Shown here piece after piece: positions 36,701 through 46,353 of a DNA stretch of 64,000 nt. The number at the start of each line of letters is the position of its first letter. Position 1 is the first letter of the stretch. Position numbers and translations under genes: made by a program. The stretch comes from Branchiostoma floridae (Eukaryota > Chordata > Leptocardii > Amphioxiformes > Branchiostomatidae), in NCBI RefSeq assembly GCF_000003815.2, contig NC_049995.1, positions 4,465,237-4,529,236 of the forward strand, given 5' to 3'. Under the pieces are notes generated by a model, which searched no databases, was not told where the DNA came from, and was given only the letters and a program-made list of their open reading frames with translations.

Positions 36701-39700
36701 GGCAGGGTGGTAGAAATAGCAAATACCCCCAGACTTTTTTTTCACTTTCTTGATAGAGGCCTTAAAATTTATGATATTTAGGGTTTTTGGTCATTTTTAG
36801 ACAAAATATGTATATTTTGGGCCCCTGTGCCCTGGAATTACAAGCTAATGACCTGAAATTTGGTACAGAGGTGCATTAGACATATGAGCACAGAAAACCA
36901 TCAACACTTTCTTCATAGATCACTTAAAAAATTAGTTATTTTAGGGTTTTTGGCCATTTTTGACTAAAAATGTATATTGTTGGCTCCTATGCCCTTGTAT
37001 TAAAACCAAATGACCTGAAATTTGGTACATAGGTGCGTTTGACATATGACCACAGAACCCCATCAACGCTTTATTCATTGTTAACTCCAAAAATGAGTTA
37101 TTTTAGGTTTTTTGGCCATTTTTGACTAAAAATGTATATTTATTGCTCCTATGCCCTTGTATAGAAACCAAATGACCTGAAATTTGGTACAGAGGTGCAT
37201 TGAACATATGCTCACAGGACCCCATTGACACTTTCTTCATAGATCACCTCAGAAATTAGTTATTTTGGGGTTTTCAGTCATTTTTGACTAAAAATGTATA
37301 TTTTTGGCCCCTATACCCTTGTATGTAAACCAAATGGCCTGAAATTTGGTATAGAGGTGCATTGGACATATGACAACAGGACCCCATCAACACTTTCTTC
37401 ATAGAGCACTTATAAAATGAGTTATTTTGGGATTTTTAGCCATTTTTGTCTAAAAATGTATATTTTTGTCATATATGCCCTTGTAATGAAACCAAATGAC
37501 CAAAAACTCGGCATGAAGGTGTGTAGGACAAGTGCCCACAGTACTATTACTTCAAATTGTTGAATTTTGGGATTTTTTCAAGGATGAAGATGGATTGCAA
37601 TATGCTGTATTTGCTCCTAAGCAAATGTCGGCCTTTCTAGTTTTTCCTTTGTTTCTTCTCCTCCTGTCAAATCTTCAAATGGGAATAACTTTTTTATTTT
37701 TCGACCAAATGACCTGAAATTTGGCAGGGTGGTAGAAATAGCAAATACCCCCAGACGTTTTTTTCACTTTATTGATAGAGGCCTTAGAATTTATGATATT
37801 TAGGGTTTTTGGTCATTTTTAGACAAAATATGTATATTTTGGGCCCCTGTGCCCTGGTATTACAAGCTAATGACCTGAAATTTGGTACAGAGGTGCATTG
37901 GACATATGAGTACAGAAAACCATCAACACTTTCTTCATAGATCACTTCAAAAATGAGTTGTTTTAGGGTTTTTGGCCATTTTTGACTAAAAATGTCTATT
38001 TTTGGCTCCTGTGCCCTTGTATTAAAACCAAATGACCTGAAATTTGGTACATAGGTGCGTTTGACATATGACCACAGAACCCCATCAACGCTTTATTCAT
38101 TGTTTACTTCAAAAAAGAGTTATTTTAGGGGTTTTGGCCATTTTTGACTAAAAATGTCTATTTTTTGCTCCTATGCCCTTGTATAGAAACCAACTGACCT
38201 GAAATTTGGTACATAGGTGCGTTTGACATATGACCACAGAACCCCATCAACGCTTTATTCATTGTTTACTTCAAAAAAGAGTTATTTTAGGGTTTTTGGC
38301 CATTTTTGACTAAAAATGTATATTTTTTGCTCCTATGCCCTTGTATAGGGCTTATTCACGTGACGTCATCACCCCTTGTCCCTGTCCGCCGCCATCTTGG
38401 GGTCCATGCGCTACAGTACGGCGATGTACAGCGTGGGTCTCTAAATGTCCGAAGAAAGTGAAGTGTGTTGCACGATGTTTGACTATACAAAGAGCCTAAA
38501 ACCTCAAGTCTTATTTTCACGACATAAATCGGGTGGAAATTACCCATTTTGGATCAGTGAGGAAAAGTTTGACCCGCGGCGGATGCCCGAGCACGGCAAC
38601 AGCGACAGACAGGGGAGTATTTGATAGTGATTGTGGGTGGCAGGGCCGACTTTTTACACACAAAATCAGTTCAAAGCGAACGTGTTAGTGTCACCAGACC
38701 TACAAGTTACAACCACGTAATATCTGAACAGGTACAAAAACAAATGTTAACGTTAATAGAGATCGGGTTGACAGAGCAGAAGGTGCGTTATGATCGGAAA
38801 AGTTCCGAAGTCTCATATGCATGCAAAGACGGGAACGCGACTGTGGGGCGGGTTAGGTTTAGGTTGCTGTTCACAAACACTGTGATAGTCGGTAGAGTTG
38901 TATTAAATTTGTTTCATAGAAATTCTTCACATATCACTGGAGACATGTTCTTCCTATCATTTCTTCTTTTCGCCGTTTGTCCGCCTCTTTTTTGCCCTTC
39001 CTGCTTTAGTAATTAGTGGATGTATTTACGTTGTGCCGGAGTAGGCACCCACGTCGACCGTCGTTGAAAATTATCTGGCCCATCGTTTACTGCCTTGTCT
39101 AGATAAAAAATGTGTACTACACACCTTGGTTCTCAAAATTATACTGGTAAGATCAGCTCTACATATGGCAGAAACCCACATTTGTTGCCGAGTCGTAACA
39201 CTAGTTTTTCCCCGGCTTTGCTTGTTATTACACGAGAAACGCGAAACAAATTTTACTGTTACCCGATGAATGTAGGCTTTACCAGTGCTAGACTTACTTC
39301 CTACCACAGGACAGCACATGGTGATTATGAGCCTAAACGTTTTGAAGGGAAATTGTGCGTTGCATAAGAAATATTTTCAACTTTTACGGAGAGTTGCATA
39401 GCAAGCCGCTGTGAGCCGCGCTCAAAGTGGACCCCAAAATGGCCGACTTCGCTTGTTGCTAGGGGGTAGATCACGTGACTGAATAAGCCCTATACAAACC
39501 AAATGACCTGAAATTTGGTACAGAGGTGCATTGAACATATGCTCACAGGACCCCATTGGAACTTTCTTCATAGATCACTTCAAAAATTAGTTATTTTAGG
39601 GTTTTCCGTCATTTTTGACTAAAAATGTATATTTTTGGCTTCTATGCCCTTGTATGTAAACCAAATGACCTGAAATTTGGTACAAAGGTAAATTGGACAT

Positions 39701-42700
39701 ATGACAACAGGACCCCATCAACACTTTCTTCATAGAGCCCTTATAAAATGAGTTATTTTGGGATTTTTAGCCATTTTTAACTAAAAAATGTATATTTTTG
39801 GCTCCTATGCCCTTATGTTGAAACCAAATGACCTAAAATTCGGCATGAAGGTGTGTAGGACAAGTGCCAACAGTACTTCATTTTCCCTTTGAGCAAACAT
39901 TACTTCAAATTGTTGAATTTGGGGATTTTTTCAAGGATGAAGATGGATTGCAATATGCTGTATTTGCTCCTAAGCAAATGTCGGCCTTTCTAGTTTATAA
40001 TTTAATTTTCAGTATCAAGATATGGTAATATATGTTGAGAAAGAGAGTATGATAGCATTGCTGTATCTTTGGTTTGTTTGCCTTGAAGTCTTAAAAAATG
40101 ATAACAATTATGTAATGATAGTAAATAGAATTATGAATGATTTTAGTACATTTTTCTTTGAGAAAACTTTGATAAAATTCAGTGAAATAAAAAGGCATAC
40201 ATAGTTTGTACTTTGTTTGAAAGCGTCTTGCACACTTGACCTTGTTTAAAAAAGTAAAAAAGACTAACACAACCTTTTCTCTCTTTTTTTTCTACTAGGT
40301 TCTTGATGACCCAACAGGGAACAGCTTTGTGGAAAATCCATATCCTTTATTTTGTGTAAATTTTGCATAAAGAGAGTTCCTTTGTTTGAGTGACATAATT
40401 GTCGTATGCACCTTCTATGCCTTGAAAACCAGGCTTGGAAGGCAGAAAGTTCTGTCCAAATTTGCTAAAAGAATTATTCTCAAATTGCACACTCTAGATT
40501 TCAGTGCCACAGACTTCACTATCACGGACTTTGTTATACTTCAAGTCAGTTTGAATGTGTGGCCCATGGAAGTAACTGAACTGTAAGTGAACAAATATTG
40601 ATGTAACGTTCCACACTGTTGACTATAGATGTCCTACGTTAAAGAAGACTATTATAATACAAGTCTGTCTCAAGGACCTGCCCCTCTGAGAAGAAAAGTG
40701 GCTTTGTTAGGATGGACAAAATTTTCACCCTGTCCTTCCAAAATATCTGGTCTTCAGGCTTTAATGAAAATATTTTTTTTGTAAGCTTAACATAGAGGGT
40801 TCAAGAACAAAAATCAACAACGTAGACTCACAAGCAGTGCGTTAGATGGAAAAAATTAAAAGCCGGAAACAGACCTTCTCCCATATTATCTACCTATAAG
40901 GTACTAGTATTTGTTAAAAATGTATTACTTTATTTTCATTAAACTGTTCCTTGACAGTCTTACATTTGCTCCTTCTCAAGACAAGAGTGTGACATTAGTT
41001 CACTACCCCAGAACAAGAGAACAGAACATTCAAATTGGACTGCAGGTCAGCTCTTACTGTCTTGTTTCTTCAACCTTTTCAAGCTTTTTCAAACAAACTT
41101 GTAAATATTTTCATTAAAAAAAAAGATATACATGTAGAAATGAGATGCAAAATTGATTGGGAAGAGCTTTATTGTTGTTAGCTTGGTTACACAAACTTTC
41201 TGATACTTTCTTTGCTGTATTTCTATTCATTATGGATGTATCTAATTCTTTTAGAATGTAAAATGAAAACATTGATAATGCCTGTTTGATTATGCCATAA
41301 GATGTTATAACCATTGTTTGTCCATAATAGCCTGAAAATGAACCTTCAGAAGAAGCACCAACAGCTGGAGAAGCTGCAGAAGATGGAGAAGCAGAAAATC
41401 TGGCAGATGAGGTTAGCATTAACACATTATATATAGACATGTACATGTACACATTTACATCTAACCTACTCTCACTGGTTCCTTTGACTTCCTCTCACTT
41501 ATTTGTATTTTATGTATGTATGTAAATGTATGATTAGTTAAAATCAGTTTTACGAAGGCTGTAAGGCATATAAATATAATTGATTGTGATCATTGTCTTC
41601 TTTCAAGACAGGTAGTGTACATAACGTTATATTACATAGATGCTAATCTTACACATTAATACAGCATGTTTGCCCTGTTGTTCCCACAGGTTCTGTGTTT
41701 CAACACCAACTGTCCCAACTGTCAGAGTCCTGTTCCGACCAACATGAAAGTAGTCGGTATCCTTTAAGATAGAAAGCAATCTAGGCTTTTTTTAGCAGGT
41801 TAGGCCACACTGACTTAATTAAGAAATGTGTAGCATAAATGTCATTCAGTTGGAAAAAAAAGACATAAGTTTTTTATTTATGATTGACTGTCAGTCATTC
41901 CCAACACTCCGGGTATAACACATGTGATATACTGTTACAGTAATTAGTAAATGGGGCACTTAAATTTATTACTTTTAAGCTAAAAACAAACTTGAACAGC
42001 CTTTTCTTGGTTGAAGTTATGTTGTAGGTAATGAAATCTAACAAGCCACATGTTTCTGGTGTCAATGTTACATTGTATTTTGACTTCCTTTTACCATACA
42101 AATCCTTCACCATACCACCAGACATCCCCTATTTCAAGCAGGTCATTGTCATGGCTACGACCTGTGACAGATGTGGCCACAGGTCAAACGAGGTCAAATC
42201 TGCCTCAGGAGTGGGAGAGAAGGGCCGTCGGATGACCTTGAACATGACTGACCCGAGTGACCTGACAAGGGATGTGCTAAAGGTTGGTAGAAAGTCTCAG
42301 TATTAGACTGAAAATGCACTCCCTCTCCCCAAAATAACACATAGTATGAAAATATATTTCGTTCTGTTGTCTTTTTATATTTGTCACAAACGTTTTGACA
42401 GATACTGTACATACATTTGTACATAGACTCGGAAGTAAATGCTGTTTTTAGGGAGTAAAATGTAATGTATAAAAGCCATCCAAATTGGTCCAATGGAGTA
42501 GGCTGTTTCAAATAGTGTCACACCCCACTGTTTCAATATTCTAACCATTTTTTGCTCATTTGAAGAAGAAAAGGATTTCCTTATTATACTTTAGATTCTA
42601 TGTATACCACAACTGTTCTTATTGCACTTGTACCAAATTGCCATGGCTTTTGGCCACTTGCAAGTGATTTAGAAGATGCAATAAGGCAATGTTTCTGACT

Positions 42701-44838
42701 TGTCAAGATCTTTATTTTGTCCCCTGTATTGTCCAGTCGGAGACGTGTACTGTCTGTATCCCTGAACTTGACTTTGAGCTGAGCCTCAGCTATGGAATCG
42801 GGGGCAAGTTCACCACGCTGGAGGGGCTCATCATTAACATCAAGGAACAGGTCGGTATAACATTATAGAAAAATGCTAACAATTTATAATCGTCTGTATA
42901 ACCTTTTTTAGACAGTCCTTTTCTTGTCAAATGACGTAATCATACTTTTAGATAATGCCAACCAGACATGCCAGGTGGTTGGACTCAGACTTTCAAGAAA
43001 TTTCCTAGTGTCTTAAGTACATGAATGAAGGGATGAATGAATGAATGAATGAATGAATGAAGGGATGAATGAATGAATGAATGAATGAATGAATGAATGA
43101 ATGAATGAATGAATGAACTTTATTGCTCAACAGCTGTTATGAAGTACTGTATTCCTACACTATAAAGATATAGCATTAATGGTTTGTTTATGGTGTATAT
43201 CATATGTCTAGCCCCAGCCAAGTGTCAAATTACAAGTTCACTTCATTGCGCATCTTAAAGGTATACAGGATTAATCTTGTCATTTCTTACACAGCTGGAG
43301 AAAAATGCCTTCTCCCTCGGAGACAGTTCCACGGCCACGGACAATAACAAGATGAAAGACTTCTTGGCAAAGCTGGCTGAGGTGTGTGTAATTTTGATAC
43401 AGTACCCGTTTTCTTATATCATTTCTTCATCCTTCATCCCTCTTTCCTTCCTACCTCCCTTGTGTTGTCTGTACCCCCTCTGATGGTACGAAGTACCCCC
43501 CATAGTGTTTGTGCATCCAAGTGTCTGTTCACAATGTAGTGTCTGTACCAGGGCTCTAGCCAGCTCGAAATTTTTTTCCGTCAGCCAATTCTCATTGTTG
43601 CGAAAACACTATTCCAGGTACTAGAAAGACTGAACTGAGACCTTGAAAAACGGGTTTTAATGAAATAATCGTATGCGAAAGGGCACCGACACACTTCGTC
43701 AACAATAATAACAATAGCAAAACAAACAGTGTGTGGCTTTTACGGCCTTTGACGGCGTCCCCAAGCCGTCTGTAGCTTCCACCAAGGATTTTTGTCCGTC
43801 AAGGTTGATGGATTGGTTTTAAAAATTTTCCGTCACGCGCAGCAAATTTCCGTCAAATGACGGAAAAACGGACGCTGGCTAGAGCCCTGGTCTCTAGCCC
43901 CTTGTGGCCTCCCTCCCATTTGGTATGTTGGGCATAGAAAGGTCAAGGTCAATTTTAGGTCCCCTGGTATGTGACCTTGGTGCTGCAACAGGCTTCCTTT
44001 TTTTTGTATCTTTTGACCTTGACGTGTATACTATGGTCTTGTTTTAGATTGCAGAGGGAAAGACACTGGTTCACATCGTGCTGGACGACCCTGCTGGTAA
44101 CAGCTACATACAGGTAAAACTTACTAGATACTATTTTCGGAGATTGCTGAATATTCTTAGGCCCAATGTGACAGTTTAAAGAATAACTGAAATGAGATCT
44201 CCTGTATTTTTCACACAAATATTTGATCTTTTCTGAAGACATTGATGTAATTTTCAAATGAATTGTCAGAGGAGAAGTTGTTAAAACGGCGATCTAAAAA
44301 TGCCACCTCTGTGCTCTTTGGAAGGAATAATTAGGAACAGGCCGTGACGTCACGATGATGAATCCCTATCAGCTATTTTGGCTGCCTATGGGAGTAACGT
44401 ACATTTTGAGGGACCCATATCTTACAAAGCGTAATTCAAAGAAAGTATGCTCGATTTTTACATTTAGTGACCTTCCATGTAGCAATCAAAAGATCTGACC
44501 AACAGGGCCTCTAAATAATCTCTCCTTGGGTTATAAACTCACTGGATAATAAGCTTCTTAATTCACAACCAGGATCTACATCAGTACATGTATACAGTCA
44601 AGAGTACACCAATGATGACTAGCTCCTTCACAAGCAAAATTCTGTTGCATTTCATATTTTGTGTTCATTAATGTCGCTTGTTGCATTAACAGCAAAAACA
44701 AAAATTTGTTTGCAGAATGTTTATGCTCCCGATCCCGACCCTGAACTTGTCGTGGAGGATTACGAAAGAAATCAAGAACAGAACGAAGACCTGGGATTGA
44801 ACCAGATGAAGACAGAAAACTACGAAGAAGACAATTGA
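30734..44838 (+). CDS. ZPR1: Zinc finger protein ZPR1, complete, 14 exons
   Basis: Exons: 30734-30865, 32412-32573, 33134-33224, 33832-33902, 34043-34129, 40299-40339, 40964-41045, 41331-41411, 41690-41756, 42122-42282, 42737-42850, 43295-43381, 44048-44113, 44716-44838. Phases agree throughout, giving 454 residues, close to the usual length of about 460 for animal ZPR1. Two repeated ZPR1 modules are visible, each a C4 zinc finger followed by an alpha/beta domain: Cys38, Cys41, Cys67, Cys70 with [19 protein letters not shown], then Cys257, Cys260, Cys286, Cys289 with [18 protein letters not shown]. The LDDPTGNSF and LDDPAGNSY motifs end each module. An acidic, Ala-rich linker (residues about 223-249) joins them. 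ZPR1 binds eEF1A and, in vertebrates, the SMN complex and EGFR; it is a chaperone-like essential protein. Two introns carry minor-spliceosome signals, and intron 5 holds a satellite array. Very firm call. Confidence 0.96.
32771..33051. mobile_element. Probable MITE with TAGGGTTGG ends in ZPR1 intron 2
   Basis: The left end TAGGGTTGGACAAG and the right end, whose complement is TAGGGTTGGCAAGTG, form an inverted pair. Inner sequence repeats CACTTGCC/GGCAAGTG blocks in both directions. Target duplication not clear. TAGGG ends are common in hAT elements. Confidence 0.6.
34276..34362. repeat. Two tandem 42 bp palindromes at a satellite junction
   Basis: Each unit reads TATATTGCAATCC, a 10-11 bp spacer (ATACATAGTAT) and the complement GGATTGCAATATA, with TTGT linkers. 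Three more tandem copies occur at about 35407-35532 and one damaged copy at about 36581-36622. The fourth junction (about 37640) has none. Confidence 0.9.
38348..39490. mobile_element. Non-autonomous DNA transposon (1143 bp) inside the satellite array
   Basis: Inverted ends: GGGCTTATTCACGTGACGTC on the left; the right end complement reads GGGCTTATTCAGTCACGTGA, and both arms also contain a GGCCAT/GCCATCTTGGGGTCCA block. It is flanked by TATA on each side (38344-38347 and 39491-39494), so the duplication is TATA or a shorter part of it. The satellite resumes in register after it, so it inserted after the array formed. Only short ORFs are present, including a 59-codon one at 38445-38624 that I do not recognise. 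Confidence 0.85.
38445..38624 (+). CDS. Small unrecognised ORF inside the 1.1 kb transposon relic
   Basis: A 59-codon frame from ATG ([17 protein letters not shown]...) to TGA near the left end of the element. The composition looks protein-like (Cys pair, [20 protein letters not shown]), but I recognise no domain. It may be a fragment of a lost transposase or a chance ORF. Confidence 0.25.
   Translation: MSEESEVCCTMFDYTKSLKPQVLFSRHKSGGNYPFWISEEKFDPRRMPEHGNSDRQGSI
40340..40963 (+). other. AT-AC U12-type intron of ZPR1 (intron 6)
   Basis: The intron starts ATATCCTTT, the exact U12 AT-AC 5' splice site consensus, directly after AATCC. It ends with TTCCTTGAC (40947-40955, the U12 branch-site consensus TTCCTTRAC) 8 bases before the terminal AC. 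Splicing AATCC to ATTTGCTCC keeps the frame (N-P-F-A-P). No GT-AG alternative preserves the ZPR1 reading here. Confidence 0.9.
41757..42121 (+). other. GT-AG U12-type intron of ZPR1 (intron 9)
   Basis: It begins GTATCCTTTAA, matching the U12 GT-AG 5' splice consensus, and ends ATCCTTCACCATACCACCAG. ATCCTTCAC (42102-42110) is close to the U12 branch consensus, with its A 12 bases before the intron end. The splice completes GAC (D272) in the second zinc finger. Confidence 0.85.
43020..43118. repeat. Tetranucleotide microsatellite (GAAT)n
   Basis: About 24 tandem GAAT/ATGA units with two AGGG interruptions, in ZPR1 intron 11. Confidence 0.95.
43549..43889. mobile_element. hAT-type MITE with CAGGGCTCTAGCCAGC ends
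   Basis: A 341 bp element; the left end is CAGGGCTCTAGCCAGC and the right end its complement. The flanks GTCTGTAC (43541-43548) and GTCTCTAG (43890-43897) agree at 6 of 8 positions, consistent with an aged 8 bp hAT duplication. It lies in ZPR1 intron 12. No coding sequence. Confidence 0.85.
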
Positions 44839-46353
44839 TGAAAATCTTACAAAAAAAATCAAACATTTATGTACAAGATTCATCTTGTCACCACAGTACT
44901 ATGATCGAAGGAAGAGAAATGATTTTAATTACTATCTTTTATTTACCTTACCCCACTACTAAACATTTGGTTATTACTGAGAGGCCACCAGAGCTATAGA
45001 TTAGAGTGTCTCAGAAAAGCACAGTTGGAAAGATGTCTCAGAAAAGAGATTTCTGCACAGGAACTGCATGATTTATATTGTTGAGTTGTAGAAAACATCA
45101 GTGTGATACCAAGTCTTGTGAAATGAAATAAGATTTAGATTTATTAATTGTCAAGTTACTGAAAACACAATAATGATACCATATCCTGTGACATGGCTGA
45201 AATTGGTTTAGTTTATTGCAAATACATGCCCATGGGCTAATTGCAAGCACAAGCAAAGCATCACATATGGTACTGGAAAATAACGTACACTTAATGTTAT
45301 ACTACATTCTAACATATACATGTTGCTAGTTTTGTTTGGTTTGACTTCTGCTGAGATTGCACTGTCAAGGTTTTGGAACCAATGGTGAGATACAAAGTCC
45401 TACCACATGTATGAATTGTCCAGTTAAGTTGCCAAGAACATCAGTATGATATCCAAGTAAGTTTTCCTTGCCTTATTTTCAATAGGTCATCAGAAAGATT
45501 TGATAGTGCTAAGTGTTATAATACTAAGTTTAGTTTAAACATGATTTTGACAATATATTGGTGAGACCACACTTTTGAGTTGGGATGAAGTTTTCAATAA
45601 TATGTGTATCAACACAGATGACAGTTTGTGATTAAACAGTATAACTTACATGTAAACCTGATATATGTCTGTGTCACTGTGCGTTTGTGTTCACAAGTGT
45701 ATGTTTGTGTACATGTGTGCATGCATGTGTCAATGCAAATCCGAAAGTCCCAACCCAAATAGACGTCTCTTTTATAAATGTTTTACTTGAATGAAAAATA
45801 TCTCATCTCACATATAAAATGAAAGGAGAACTCTAGGAGTAGTTTTTTTTTTCTGGAGATAAGTCCAAAAAGTTAAAAGCACATCAAAACTTGTTGATCA
45901 CGCAATATCGCTTACTTAGATATTGATTGTCGCTGAAAGTCCTGGAGGGCCATATTTCAACATACACGACACCCATTCATAATCACCATGAAAATGGAGG
46001 TATTGTTTTAGGTGTTTCCAGAGCAACAACAAAAGAACCTCTCTTGATGGATTTTGAAAGTGAAGTCAGGTGTTTCAGACATTCTGGTTATGACCCAACA
46101 AACAGGATTTAAAGACCTGCAGTTTCCATCAAAGCTATTGGGCCACAAAATAACTCAGCCAGTTTATGTGTCAAAACTCCTCATTGTAACATGGGGGCTT
46201 CATTTTCACTACAATTGACTCTTTGGTTTCTTGTAAAAGGAAACGCAGCAATCGGTAAACCTGATCCTCTACCTCATACCGCTACATTATGTGGGTAATC
46301 AAAGTACGGAAGCAGTTCCCTCTGGGAGGTACAGCACCGCCATCATCATCAAC
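44839..46353. other. Intergenic region; right part duplicated upstream of the second Kelch gene
   Basis: From about 45545 onward the sequence matches, with gaps, that at about 49690-50880 (for example GCACATCAAAACTTGTTGAT, CTGATCCTCTACCTCATACC). It therefore belongs to the segment duplicated with the Kelch genes and should hold their promoter and 5' leader. No separate gene was seen. Confidence 0.7.

Larger units (their letters stand above)
34276..39990. repeat. Higher-order satellite array, unit about 163 bp, in ZPR1 intron 5
   Basis: The core unit recurs every 162-163 bp (for example AATGACCTGAAATTTGGTAC, GGTGCATTGGACATATG, TCATAGATCACTTCAAAAAT and ATTTTTGACTAAAAATGTAT). About seven units plus a distinct block (GAATTTGGGGATTTTTTCAA ... 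GCAAATGTCGGCCTTTCTAG) make a higher-order repeat. The marker block lies at about 35329, 36503, 37563 and 39917, giving spacings of 1174, 1060 and, after removing the insertion at 38348-39490, about 1211 bp. Short palindromic units (TATATTGCAATCCATACATA...) sit at the junctions of the first three. ORFs in the array are by-products of the repeats. Confidence 0.93.

Noticed and set aside
34165-37717. Several ORFs of 60-111 codons sharing [11 protein letters not shown]
   Set aside because: They are translations of the palindromic and satellite repeats and recur only because the DNA repeats.
38621-39016. 131-codon ORF in the transposon relic
   Set aside because: No recognised domain, no partner frame, and low-complexity hydrophobic tail; most likely chance.
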